Below are positions 6,909 to 15,227 of a DNA stretch of 30,110 nt, one piece after another. Source of the DNA: a virus; the IMG/VR virus record IMGVR_UViG_3300034158_000037, positions 1-30,110 of that record; one strand, given 5' to 3'. A model generated the notes under the pieces. That model was given only the letters and a program-made list of their open reading frames with translations. It was not told the origin of the DNA and ran no database searches. Within the stretch, counting starts at the first letter, position 1, and each line of letters opens with the position of its first letter. The position numbers and the translations under genes are program-made.

Positions 6909-8558
6909 TTAATTGATGCGCGTCAGCGCCAGGATCACAACGCCGATGCCGGTGCCAGCAAACTCGTTCTTGTACGTGCGCGTGTAGTGGTGTTCGAAGC
7001 CAGTCAGCGGCTTCATGTTGCGCGCCGTGTCCGGCAGGATGGCAACCAGCCTGGCGCCAACCTTGAGCATACCGGCGGCGTGCTCAAGGTGCGCCTGCCA
7101 GCGGCCTTCGCTGAACGGCGGGTTCATCACGATGCGGTCGAATGGACCGTTGGCCGGCAGTTTGAGGAAGTCGGCGCAGTGGACGTTGTGCCCCTTGGCT
7201 TCCAGCACCTTGCAGTGCAGATCGCTGATCTCGACGCACTGGGTGAGGCCCTTAGGCATCAGGTCGGCCAGACCACCCTGCCCGGCGCTCGGCTCAAGGC
7301 ACACATGCCCCGGCTGAATGTCGGCCAACTCGATCGCGGCCAGCGCCACGGCTTCCGGTGTCGGATAAAACTGATGGCTCTTGTGGTCCGGGATGCAGCC
7401 CGAGCATACGATCTGGTCGAGCACTTCGCCAGGGTAATAGTCGAACTGCCAATAATGCTTCACCTTCACCGCGCCGATCGCCACCAGCACTTTCTCGGCT
7501 TCGGCCTGGGTGGCTTTGTCGTGGTTACCGTAGCCGAAGACTTTTGCCATCGGCACTGCGTCATATCGCTCAGGCCATTCTGGCAAGCGGCGCACGGTAA
7601 CGTCGCGCATCTCTGCCAGCATCGCGATCACCGCGTGCGGCAGCGGTTTGTCGAACAGCTCGAAGTCTTTGACCTTTTTCCGGCTCTTCGGCTTCTCGCG
7701 GAACTGCGAAGGGATCGCCGCCGGGTACAAGCTGGCAAGGATCGCGTTCAGGCGCCACGACATCTCGGGGTGCACTTCGAGGTGCGCGGTGCCCACGCCG
7801 CCGTAGACGCGGATGCGCAGCGAATTGCCATCGATCGCCATCCACTCGCCGTTGTGCCGGCCGGCCGCCTTGATGACTGGATCGGTTGCGCCATGCTTCG
7901 GCTCGTCGCGGCCCATGAATTTGGCAATGACGCAACGCAGGTCATTGATCTGTCCGGAGGTGCCATAGCTGTGCACGCCCGCGATGATCATGCGCTTGCT
8001 GAAGCCTTCCGGCCGGTTGGTGACGTGGGTCCGGCTCAGTGCTCGGAAGATGCCGTCGACACGCTCGGCCAGGAACTTGTGCCGGCTCGCCAGCAGACCC
8101 GACAGAGTGCCGCGCACGGTGTCCTCTTCAAAGTCTGGCAGCGCCGGCAGCCCAGCTTCCTGGCTGTGCTTGTTTTTCTTCCGTCCCAGCGGGTTCCGTA
8201 TCTGCTCGTGCCACTCTTCCCGGCGCTTCTGCGGCATATAGTCGATGACGTCGGTCAGGCGCAGAGCCCTATTCCAGAAGTCGCCGTTCAGCTGGCCCAC
8301 GGCGCCGTCCAGCTTGAACAGGGTCTCGACTGTCGACGGGATGCTGTAGCGCTGCTCTTCGACGTTGCCGCTGATGAAGTAGTGCAGCACGCTGGCATGC
8401 TGGGGATCACTGACCGCAGCGGCCATGGCTTCGATGTTCTTGCGAGCGACGTTGTACTGGCCCAGCAGGCCATCGATCAGGTCGCTCGCCATCGGAGCAA
8501 AGAACTCAGATGCGTCATCGATCAGCTCGCCGTGCACAACACCAGTGACAGCGTTCAC
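6909..8558 (-). CDS. DUF4942 / N6-adenine methyltransferase fusion protein
   Basis: A 549-residue protein. The first 270 residues look like DUF4942, a helical phage and plasmid domain usually found with methyltransferases (segment RMIIAGVHSYG near 180). The C-terminal part is an adenine methyltransferase: target-strand entry FYPTPEAVA, SAM-binding LEPSAGQGG (421-429), an acidic loop near CVEI, and catalytic NPPF (479-482). The order SAM site then NPPF is gamma-like. It most likely methylates adenine in phage DNA to avoid restriction. Its ATG overlaps the previous stop (ATGA). The sequence specificity cannot be read from the sequence. Confidence 0.85.
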   Translation of the reverse strand: MNAVTGVVHGELIDDASEFFAPMASDLIDGLLGQYNVARKNIEAMAAAVSDPQHASVLHYFISGNVEEQRYSIPSTVETLFKLDGAVGQLNGDFWNRALRLTDVIDYMPQKRREEWHEQIRNPLGRKKNKHSQEAGLPALPDFEEDTVRGTLSGLLASRHKFLAERVDGIFRALSRTHVTNRPEGFSKRMIIAGVHSYGTSGQINDLRCVIAKFMGRDEPKHGATDPVIKAAGRHNGEWMAIDGNSLRIRVYGGVGTAHLEVHPEMSWRLNAILASLYPAAIPSQFREKPKSRKKVKDFELFDKPLPHAVIAMLAEMRDVTVRRLPEWPERYDAVPMAKVFGYGNHDKATQAEAEKVLVAIGAVKVKHYWQFDYYPGEVLDQIVCSGCIPDHKSHQFYPTPEAVALAAIELADIQPGHVCLEPSAGQGGLADLMPKGLTQCVEISDLHCKVLEAKGHNVHCADFLKLPANGPFDRIVMNPPFSEGRWQAHLEHAAGMLKVGARLVAILPDTARNMKPLTGFEHHYTRTYKNEFAGTGIGVVILALTRIN

Positions 8559-8902
8559 AGCAGCGAACCGGTGCGGCGGGTGGTCGAGTAAGGCGGGATC
8601 TCTTGAACGCGCGACATGATGTGCCAGAAGCCGGAATAGGCCGTGTGCAATTTGTCGTCACGAACCGAATTCTTGAAATTGTCGTAGGTGATGTTGCGCA
8701 CCTGATCGGCGATCGTCAGGGCCACATCTTCGCGGCTGACCGGGGCGCGGTAGAGATAATCGCGCCCCGGGGTCCGGGCGACCTTGGCGCCAGGGAAGAC
8801 GCGCTCGATGTCGCCTTTGCGACGGGCACGGACCAGCAGTTTATCGCCGGCAATGTTGGTGTCTACGATAGAGAAAAACGCGTTATTCAGGCAAATCCAC
8901 AT
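8555..8902 (-). CDS. Hypothetical phage protein (MWI-type), 115 aa
   Basis: Starts at MWICLNNAFFSIVD, the N-terminus typical of a widespread phage accessory family; an ATG 19 codons upstream would lie within the regulatory gap. The middle (LLVRARRKGDIERVFPGAKV) and the basic, helical C-terminus (YDNFKNSV) also fit that family, whose function is not known to me. It is coupled to the downstream DUF4942-methyltransferase gene by ATGA, and a regulatory palindrome lies about 49 bases upstream, so it probably leads the operon. Confidence 0.85.
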   Translation of the reverse strand: MWICLNNAFFSIVDTNIAGDKLLVRARRKGDIERVFPGAKVARTPGRDYLYRAPVSREDVALTIADQVRNITYDNFKNSVRDDKLHTAYSGFWHIMSRVQEIPPYSTTRRTGSLL

Positions 8903-8944
8903 GGTCAAGCACCCGTTCAATTGTTGATGACGGAAGCACTGTAC

Positions 8945-8956
8945 CTCATATTTGAG
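8945..8956 (-). promoter_or_regulatory. CTCATAWATGAG palindrome, copy 2
   Basis: CTCAAATATGAG on the minus strand, its centre 48-49 bases before the ATG at 8902, in the gap after the HNH gene. TATGAG inside it could serve as a -10, but no -35 is recognisable at 17 bp. Confidence 0.6.
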
Positions 8957-9005
8957 CAATGAGGCTATAGATTAATCAGAATAGTTTCGGATGCTTGCCC
9001 AGTGC

Positions 9006-9028
9006 TGGCGAATACTTTGGCGAATACT
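9006..9028 (-). repeat. Tandem 11-bp direct repeat after the HNH gene
   Basis: TGGCGAATACT occurs twice (9006-9016 and 9018-9028), 12 bp apart, directly after the HNH stop codon. Spacing of about one helical turn suggests a protein site, but it could be a chance or insertion-scar duplication. Confidence 0.6.
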
Positions 9029-9030
9029 GT

Positions 9031-9756
9031 CTATACATGCGCCATCCACTCGAAGGGCTCCGTGAAGATCATCTTGTTATTTTTCAGGTTGTTGAGGCAG
9101 GCGGGCATCACCTGGCAGTTGCGGCCGAGATGTAAACCGCAGGCTGACTTTCCCTGAAGTGGGATCATGTGATCGACTGCCCATGGGATTCCCGTGAGCT
9201 TGGTGCGGATCTTCGCAAGGTGGAATGCTTCCTGCCAGATGAACGCATCAAGCTCACTAAACCACCTCGGCGTAGCAAGGATCTTAGTCGCGCGACGTAT
9301 GGCGTTATTGGCTAGTCTGCTTTCTAGGTGACTGTCCCGATACAGCTTTGCGCGAGCAAGGTTCTCGGCCCTGTTTTCCTGATAATACCGATGATGTCGT
9401 ATGGCGTAGGATGCGCTGTTCTCCTTGTAATTCGTGTTGCGCCAAGCTCTGTTTTTGTCGACGTTCTCGGCATACTGGAGTCGAGCTTTTTCTCTTGCGG
9501 CATCAAGATTTTCGTTTCTCAACGCCGCTTGGCGAAGCCTCTGTTTTTCGCCGCCTGCCACGTAACTTTTCTTATTCGATGCCTTTATCTTATCCGGGTT
9601 TTCTTGCCTGAATTTACGAGAGGTTTCCGCCTGACATGCCAGGCAGTGTCCACCTGCGACTCCGCGCAAGGCGACATGGCCTGATCTGCACGGAACGCCT
9701 GTGAAATAAGTCTTCAGGCCGGCTGCGCGGGCGAAGACCTTCGAAATTACTTCCAC
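9031..9756 (-). CDS. HNH endonuclease, free-standing homing type
   Basis: A 241-residue protein. N-terminal zinc finger TYFTG-x-PC-x3-GH (C23, H27) with C38 and C41; a long charged central helix region (45-150) rich in Arg, Asn and Glu; C-terminal HNH core AVDHMIPLQGK (193-203; D195, H196), CGLHLGRN (206-213) and LNNLKNNK (221-228). This matches phage HNH nucleases that behave as selfish or homing elements. The gene is noticeably more AT-rich than its neighbours and has a weak GTG start overlapping the NUDIX stop by 10 bases. These points fit recent insertion between the NUDIX gene and the small-gene operon. Confidence 0.88.
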   Translation of the reverse strand: MEVISKVFARAAGLKTYFTGVPCRSGHVALRGVAGGHCLACQAETSRKFRQENPDKIKASNKKSYVAGGEKQRLRQAALRNENLDAAREKARLQYAENVDKNRAWRNTNYKENSASYAIRHHRYYQENRAENLARAKLYRDSHLESRLANNAIRRATKILATPRWFSELDAFIWQEAFHLAKIRTKLTGIPWAVDHMIPLQGKSACGLHLGRNCQVMPACLNNLKNNKMIFTEPFEWMAHV

Positions 9757-10523
9757 TTCGACTTTGGCTCAGGGATCGCAGGTGCAGGGCCTGCCCCAAT
9801 TGCCTCGGCGATGCCGAAGTCCGACCACATGTTCAGTTTCTCGTAGAGCAGGCCGCGAGGGACCAGGCTTACGCTCTGGGTTTCCCAGCCCATATCTGTT
9901 GGGGTTCCGCCCACCCGAACGGCTCGGTACATCCTGGCGACGCTGGTCGTCCTTGCGTAATCACCAATAAAACCAATGATCTTGACCTTCAGGCCAGTTT
10001 CTTCAAACGCCTCCTTGCAGGCCCCGGCCTGCAGCGATAGCTCTGGCTCGGCAGTACCTTTGGGCCAGGACGCATGGTACCCGCCGAAGTGGTTGGTCGG
10101 CTCGATAATCCAGCACCGACCATCAGGCTCTTCAATGACAACGCCGCTCGCGGCTTTTTTGCCAGGCGGAAGGTGAAACGCCGGTTCATCAAGGCTATCG
10201 TCCACGCCATCGATGTAATCCCAGCCCTCTACCGTCTGGGGGTGGTCGCGCCAAGCATGGAACGGCACGCCGTGCAGCGACATCGGGACGTCGCCGCCGG
10301 GAACGAACGTGGCGACGGCATCAGGGTTGTGCCAGGTGCTCGGCGCCGAAGAATGGCTGGGCGCCTTCACATGCACTAGCTCACCTTTTTCATCCAGCTT
10401 CGGATGGTGGTGAACTGGCGCAGGTGCTGCGGCTGGGCCGTCATCGCGCTCGTGGGGTTTGACGTACACGCCGTCCTTTCGGGAATAACCAGAGATGTGC
10501 GCCTTGGCGAGATCTTCACTCAT
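9747..10523 (-). CDS. NUDIX hydrolase with N-terminal phage module
   Basis: 258 residues. The N-terminus AHISGYSRKDGVYVKPHERD resembles the G-Y-x-R-K-D-G-x-x-V-x-P-H module found in phage morphogenesis proteins. The Nudix box runs from G156: the catalytic E171, E174, E175 and G177 are present (KEAFEETGL), but the first Glu of the canonical box is Leu162 and Arg is Lys170. It probably hydrolyses a nucleoside-diphosphate-linked compound such as NAD, ADP-ribose or Ap4A. Lying just downstream of an ADP-ribosyltransferase protein, a link to ADP-ribose metabolism is possible (inference). The start ATG overlaps the previous stop by 8 bases. Confidence 0.88.
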   Translation of the reverse strand: MSEDLAKAHISGYSRKDGVYVKPHERDDGPAAAPAPVHHHPKLDEKGELVHVKAPSHSSAPSTWHNPDAVATFVPGGDVPMSLHGVPFHAWRDHPQTVEGWDYIDGVDDSLDEPAFHLPPGKKAASGVVIEEPDGRCWIIEPTNHFGGYHASWPKGTAEPELSLQAGACKEAFEETGLKVKIIGFIGDYARTTSVARMYRAVRVGGTPTDMGWETQSVSLVPRGLLYEKLNMWSDFGIAEAIGAGPAPAIPEPKSKWK

Positions 10524-11016
10524 TGGAGTCGAGCCCCACCAGCAGCCAGGTGAATGATCGGATGTTTTCGTTAAGGCCGTCTTGCAGCTCGGCCTCGGTA
10601 CCGCCGTTGCCGGTGATGTTCAACTGGTCGTAGATGTGGTGCACGAAGACGGCGAAGGCCTGGGCCAGGACCGCTGCGTCGGGCTCGCCAGCCTGGACGG
10701 ACTCGGCCATCTTGCCGCGCACGCGCTGCGCCAGGCCACCGGTGTTCCAGCCAGGCACGATGGCGTAGCCAGGATCACCGCCAGCGAATGCGGCGCCCAG
10801 GCGCTGGCACTCGGCACCGTCTGCGTCAGCAGCATCGCCGGGGGTCAGCAGGCCGTGCCCTACCCGGTCGAACCGGTCCAGGACGCCAGCGGTCATCTCG
10901 CGCAGCAGGCGATCGACCACGTCGGTCTCGCCGAGGTACGGCAGACCGTTGTTGGCCTGATTGGCAGACTGCACCAGGCCGGTCGGATCATTGTGATGGT
11001 TCAGTTCGTCGGTCAT
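10516..11016 (-). CDS. Hypothetical protein, 166 aa, cotranscribed with the giant ART protein
   Basis: Coupled by ATGA to the 1177-residue protein upstream and by an 8-base overlap to the NUDIX gene downstream. Acidic, mostly helical, with segments VVDRLLREMTAGVLDRF and AQAFAVFVHHIYDQL. It has no export signal or motif I recognise. Position suggests a virion or chaperone-like partner of the giant protein, but nothing in the sequence proves it. Confidence 0.8.
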   Translation of the reverse strand: MTDELNHHNDPTGLVQSANQANNGLPYLGETDVVDRLLREMTAGVLDRFDRVGHGLLTPGDAADADGAECQRLGAAFAGGDPGYAIVPGWNTGGLAQRVRGKMAESVQAGEPDAAVLAQAFAVFVHHIYDQLNITGNGGTEAELQDGLNENIRSFTWLLVGLDSNE

Positions 11017-14000
11017 GCGCTCGCCTGCGTTGGCAGAATTACTGCCTCAATTACGTGACTGATGCCGCCACCGCCGAAGCCATCAGCATCCTGGCCCCCA
11101 TTCGATTTGACGGAGAGGATCAGAAGCCGGGTATTCGGCGGGAGGATCAATTCATCCTCACCCGCGTGATTTGACAAGGCGCTGTTGCCGCCTACGGAGC
11201 CCTTCCCTACCCAAAGCCCCTTCACCCCGGGCCCGACGTGCATCTTGAGCTGGACATTGCCAGACCACGACGACGGTCGGATCGAGGTGGACATAATAGC
11301 AGGCTCTTGCAGGATTTTGCCGGAAGACTTCAGGATCTGATCCAAGTCATGGCCGCCCACGCTGATCTTACGCGACAGGACGGTGCCGGGCGTGATCTCG
11401 TGGCCCAGGGCATGCAGCGCTTCGCCAGCCGACTTCGCCGCGCCGGACGGGTTACCTTCCCACAGCGAGTGGTTCATCTTCTGGTAGCCGCTGCCCGTGT
11501 ACGACTTGATCGCCTGCTTTTGCGTTTCCGGCATCGCAGCCAGCGACTTCTTGGCGGCCGGCGAGAACGTGGCGGTGCTGATCGCGCCTGACTGGTAGGT
11601 GTGCTTCGGCAGCGCCAGCGTATCGAGGCTGATGGTGCCTGGCTCGCCCAGCAAGATGAACTTGCCGACTTTCGAGACGACGGAGTGCAGCGGGCCTTTG
11701 TGCGACGGGTAAGCGCTGTTCAGCGAGTGCAGCGGGTGCCCACCCTCAAAGCGGAAGCGCTTCGGCGGATTCAGCTGGTAATTGATCTCGTTGATCGCTT
11801 GCTGCGCGTAGCCCTTCACGTGCTGCGAAGGATGCTCCAGCACCGGCGCATTGCCGGTCACCTCGCCGCTTTCCTTGTTGTAGATCGCGGCCGACAGCCC
11901 GTGCACCGCTTCAAGGTTGCCGGTCTGCGCAGCGGCGAAGATCGACTGCACCGCCTGCTCGTTCGCAGCGTTGAGGAATTCTTTGCTCGAAGGCCCAGAC
12001 TTGCCAGACCCGCCCCAGTTCAGGAACGACGGCGGCGCGCTGATTTTCTCGGCCTTGAAGGGCTTGGTCTTCTTCTCTTTCTTCGCCTTCGGGAATTTTT
12101 GCGCCAGGTCGGCTTTGCGCGCGATCAGCGTGTTGATCATCTTCAGCTTGTCGGCGTCATTGCCCGGGCCGAACGCGTAGACGATCGCGTGGATCTTCGC
12201 GTCTGACACGCCGAGCACCTTGGATACCGAGGCGGTCAGGTCAGCGGTCGTCAGCTTGCCGAACACGGCGGCCGACTGCTTGTTGATCTTGGCATCGCGC
12301 AGGCTGTCGATCTCGACCACCTGATCGCCGAATGCCTTCTTGCCGCCCTGGGCCCGGTACTCCAGCGAGCCGCCGGCATCGATCCGCACGGCCTTGCCAT
12401 CCGGCCCGACCTGCAGGTTGTCGAACTCCATGCCAACGACATCCCAGTTGCCAAGCCAGGCATCGACGGCGAAGCCACTGGCAGCGCCATCGGCCTTGGC
12501 CAGCGCGGCCGGCGACAGCTTGCTGACCTCGGTCCACTTGCTGGCGATGCCGAGCTTGCCATCCTTGCTGATCAGCTTGGCATCCTGGCCGGCGATGCCC
12601 GCGGCGGCGTACAGCTTCGCAGCCAGCACCTCTGACTTCGCGACATCATCGTTGCCAGGGAATTTGCAGTACCACTCGACGCCGTCGGCATCCTTGTACT
12701 TGCCGCCAGGATTCGAGCCGGCTTGCGGGCCAGTCTGGTGCCACCCGTCCATGCTTTCCGTGGCTGGCTGATATTCAGCGGCCGGCGCCGGTGCTGGCGA
12801 TGGAGCTGGTTTGGCTTTCTTCGGCTTGCCGGCAGCGTCTTTCAACTGCGCAATGAACGTCGCCATCTTGACCTGGCGATCGTGCATGCTGTTGACGCTG
12901 ATCTTTTTCAGCTTGAAGCCGGCCAGCTTGACGGTGATGTGCCCGCTGGCATGGTTGACCACGACGCCCTTGAACGCTGCTGGCCCCTCTGCCTTGACCT
13001 TTTCCAGCAGGTTGGCAGCGATCTTGGCGTAGTGGGCATCCCACTCACCGCCGCCGTTGAAGTTCGGAATAGTGATCGCGTCGAGACCGGTTGGAGCAGC
13101 GGCCTCTGGCACCGGCGCATCCGCTGCAACCTTGACCCAGTGCCCATCCTTGAGCACCAGCATGCCGTCGGCGCCGTCCTTGGTGTCGCCTTCCTTGGGG
13201 CCGGTATCTTGCGGTGCAACCGCTGCGCCAGTGAGACTGTGTAACGCCGCAACGGCATACTGATTGATCTCTACCGCCGAAGGCGACTGCATGCCGGTGG
13301 TCATGGAATTGAATTTTTCAAGCTCAGCCACATCTCCAGCAGCCAGCGCGGCTTCAATCTTTCCAGCTACGTCGCTCCAGTGCGTTGACTGGATCTCAGG
13401 CTTGATCGGTTTGCCGGCCTTCGCAGCAGAGATCTCGGCAGCCTTGTCCTTGGCGCCCTGGAAGCCGCTGGCTAGATCGGTGTAGCCGTGCTGCGTCAGG
13501 ATATCGACGGCGTGCCCAACAGTCTCAGGTTTGGTTCCATTCGCTTGCAGATAGGCGAACGCTTCCTTGCTTGCGCCGGACGCACTGCCAGCGTTGAGCA
13601 CCGCGCTGTTGAACTGGTCCATGATTGATGGTGGTGCAGGCTCGGCAGCAACCGGCTCAGGCGCAGGCGCCTCGATCGGCTTACTGCCACCAACGGATTC
13701 CATCGCCTCGCCATGCAGCGCAATCAGCATCTTGCTGTTCTGCGTCTTGCCGGCCCAGGTGTTAGAGATCTTGCCCTTGCTGTTCGGCTTCTCGCCGTAG
13801 TGCTTCAGCTTCGCCAGGCCGTCTACATCGCCAGCGGCGGCCATGTCCAGGATGGTATTTGCCACGCCGGCGTAATACTCGACGACGCCCTTGGTGGTCT
13901 TGCCCTCGACGAATGCAGGCAGCGCTAGGCCCGTCACGGCGGCTTCGTTGGCGATCGGCGCGGGCTCAGGATTTATCAGCGGCGGCGGCCAGTCAGCTTG

Positions 14001-14546
14001 CACCGGCTCAGGTACCGGTGCTGGCTCAGGCGCAGCAGCAGCTGCGACAGCCTGATCGGAAGCCTGCTGCGCGGCTTGGTTGGCCTGCTCGTGATGGTCA
14101 TCCGTCGACGCCGACAACGCAGCATGCGTGCCGGCCTTCAGGCCTGGCTCGACCTTGTGGTCGCTGCCCAGCAGGTGCAGCAGGTAATTTGCGATCTTGA
14201 CGACCTTTTTGTTGGTCGTGTCGTTCGGGTAACTGCCGGCGAGAATCGCGTGGGCGTCGCCGGCCTCGTAGGCGGCCTTCAGCTTGTCGAGTTTCTTGAC
14301 GAACACGCCCTTGTTCGTGTTGTCCGGGTGCGCGTAGACCTTGCCCCACATCTCGGCAGTCATCGACGCTTCGCCGTTTTCCGGCATCGAGCGGACGACA
14401 GGGACGTCTTTCGGCGCCGGCTTGTCAGCGTGAAGCTTATGCCAGCGGCCATTGAGCAGGTAATACTTGCCCGAGTGCTTGAAATCACCCGTGGATTTAG
14501 TCAGCAGGACAAGTCGAGGCATGGTGATCGGCACGTGAGTAGTCAT
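11013..14546 (-). CDS. Giant multidomain phage protein: helical repeats, kinase-like domain, ADP-ribosyltransferase
   Basis: 1177 residues. About five related helical modules (roughly 78-128, 218-282, 389-440, 503-572 and 855-925) share an A-x-G-D/N-x-x-x-L helix followed by a K/N-rich turn and a second helix; Pro/Ala linkers separate them. W-H/V-K-L/V-x-A-D-x-P occurs twice (35-43, 470-478). Residues 600-820 resemble a HipA/lipid-kinase-like phosphotransferase: K628, E639, a catalytic-loop analogue LGNWD-x7-DN (698-710) and a metal-binding analogue RIDAGG (721-726). Residues about 990-1172 are an R-S-E ADP-ribosyltransferase: R1059, STS (1086-1088), EDE (1130-1132) followed by LILPPNTR. Probably a virion-borne effector injected into or acting on the host. 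The kinase-like call is the less certain one. Confidence 0.85.
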   Translation of the reverse strand: MTTHVPITMPRLVLLTKSTGDFKHSGKYYLLNGRWHKLHADKPAPKDVPVVRSMPENGEASMTAEMWGKVYAHPDNTNKGVFVKKLDKLKAAYEAGDAHAILAGSYPNDTTNKKVVKIANYLLHLLGSDHKVEPGLKAGTHAALSASTDDHHEQANQAAQQASDQAVAAAAAPEPAPVPEPVQADWPPPLINPEPAPIANEAAVTGLALPAFVEGKTTKGVVEYYAGVANTILDMAAAGDVDGLAKLKHYGEKPNSKGKISNTWAGKTQNSKMLIALHGEAMESVGGSKPIEAPAPEPVAAEPAPPSIMDQFNSAVLNAGSASGASKEAFAYLQANGTKPETVGHAVDILTQHGYTDLASGFQGAKDKAAEISAAKAGKPIKPEIQSTHWSDVAGKIEAALAAGDVAELEKFNSMTTGMQSPSAVEINQYAVAALHSLTGAAVAPQDTGPKEGDTKDGADGMLVLKDGHWVKVAADAPVPEAAAPTGLDAITIPNFNGGGEWDAHYAKIAANLLEKVKAEGPAAFKGVVVNHASGHITVKLAGFKLKKISVNSMHDRQVKMATFIAQLKDAAGKPKKAKPAPSPAPAPAAEYQPATESMDGWHQTGPQAGSNPGGKYKDADGVEWYCKFPGNDDVAKSEVLAAKLYAAAGIAGQDAKLISKDGKLGIASKWTEVSKLSPAALAKADGAASGFAVDAWLGNWDVVGMEFDNLQVGPDGKAVRIDAGGSLEYRAQGGKKAFGDQVVEIDSLRDAKINKQSAAVFGKLTTADLTASVSKVLGVSDAKIHAIVYAFGPGNDADKLKMINTLIARKADLAQKFPKAKKEKKTKPFKAEKISAPPSFLNWGGSGKSGPSSKEFLNAANEQAVQSIFAAAQTGNLEAVHGLSAAIYNKESGEVTGNAPVLEHPSQHVKGYAQQAINEINYQLNPPKRFRFEGGHPLHSLNSAYPSHKGPLHSVVSKVGKFILLGEPGTISLDTLALPKHTYQSGAISTATFSPAAKKSLAAMPETQKQAIKSYTGSGYQKMNHSLWEGNPSGAAKSAGEALHALGHEITPGTVLSRKISVGGHDLDQILKSSGKILQEPAIMSTSIRPSSWSGNVQLKMHVGPGVKGLWVGKGSVGGNSALSNHAGEDELILPPNTRLLILSVKSNGGQDADGFGGGGISHVIEAVILPTQASA

Positions 14547-14568
14547 GCCGCCAGTGTCGCATCACGAC
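14547..14568 (-). promoter_or_regulatory. Late-gene upstream motif, copy 2 (giant protein)
   Basis: GTCGTGATGCGACACTGG begins exactly 22 bases before the giant-protein ATG, the same distance as before terL. No Shine-Dalgarno follows it, so a leaderless or near-leaderless transcript is possible. Confidence 0.45.
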
Positions 14569-14588
14569 GTCAGGCTGGCGCCGGGCAC

Positions 14589-14611
14589 AAAAAAACCCGC
14601 ACGAGGCGGGC
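14589..14611 (-). terminator. Intrinsic terminator of the tRNA transcript
   Basis: On the minus strand CCCGC-CTCGT-GCGGG is followed by seven T. It ends leftward transcription through the tRNA region just before the giant-protein gene. Confidence 0.85.
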
Positions 14612-14671
14612 ATGTTTGGCTTTCCGGTTAGAAGCCGGTCGGCGTTCTCACAGGGAGCACTAGCGTGTATT

Positions 14672-14747
14672 TGGCGGACCACCAAAGATTCGAACTTCGT
14701 CTGCACGGCTTTGGAGGCCGGCGTGCATGCCATCACACTCATGATCC
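14672..14747 (-). tRNA. tRNA-Trp (anticodon CCA)
   Basis: Folded by eye: acceptor GGATCAT pairs fully with GTGGTCC (two G-U pairs); D stem GTGT/GCAC with an 8-base loop; anticodon stem CCGGC/GCCGT (outer pair mismatched) with loop CTCCAAA as in tRNA-Trp; 5-base variable loop; T stem CGAAG/CTTTG with loop TTCGAAT; discriminator G and an encoded CCA, 76 bases in all. Odd points are G instead of U at position 8 and one anticodon-stem mismatch, so it may be slightly decayed. Phages often carry tRNAs to match their codon use. Confidence 0.75.
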
Positions 14748-15178
14748 TGAATTCGTGCCGGTTACCCTGATCCGGCGCCCGAAGGCGGAGTGTCCCGGCC
14801 TGATCCGCAGCGTGATGCTGTTTCACTTCCGGTAGAGAGCGTTGCGGATGTCCGGTGCATTATCCACATCGGACAAACATCAAGTTCCAGGCGTCCCCGT
14901 AGCTGCGTCAATCATGGAGGATTCGAACCCCGGCATCGGTAGCCGCTGACATTGAAGGCCCATGCCCAATGGTGAACGCGATTCCCGCTGTACAGCCATT
15001 CCGCGCAGTTCCTGATGCTTGTCCGATGCAGCCTGCCGATAGTCAGTCGGGAAACGCGAAGATGCGCTCAGGTGCAAAGGTGAGCATCCTTGCTCACGAG
15101 CGTCCGTGCTCGTTGTGGCGTTGGTTGGAGATCCAATGATGCCACACACGCGAATCCGAGTGCAAGAATTTGAGCAAC
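14748..15178 (-). other. Noncoding, structured stretch upstream of the tRNA
   Basis: No convincing gene in about 430 bases between two terminators. Stems seen: 14803-14849 (10 bp with a G-U, ends ATCCGCA/TGCGGAT), a CGCC-TTCG-GGCG hairpin near 14777-14788, GTGAGC-N6-GCTCAC near 15080-15097, an adjacent ACGAGC-N6-GCTCGT, and a tRNA-like T arm (GGGGTTCGAATCC) near 14917-14935 for which I found no matching acceptor. It may hold decayed tRNAs or a small RNA. Confidence 0.5.
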
Positions 15179-15209
15179 AAAAAAGCCCGCAACAGGTGCG
15201 GGCTTTTTT
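15179..15209. terminator. Bidirectional intrinsic terminator
   Basis: GCCCGCA-ACAGG-TGCGGGC flanked by six A and six T, so it reads as a terminator on both strands. It ends the leftward small-gene operon 19 bases after the stop at 15228. Confidence 0.92.
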
Positions 15210-15227
15210 CACAGCGGCCGAAGCCAA

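Noticed and set aside
6987-8591. Long rightward frame of 534 codons
   Set aside because: It mirrors the DUF4942-methyltransferase gene on the other strand and has the His/Arg/Val-rich composition of an antisense shadow in GC-rich DNA.
14880-15227. A 115-codon frame on the minus strand and a possible second tRNA at about 14916-14935
   Set aside because: The frame crosses the terminator and has no ribosome site; the T-arm-like sequence has no acceptor or anticodon arm that I can pair.
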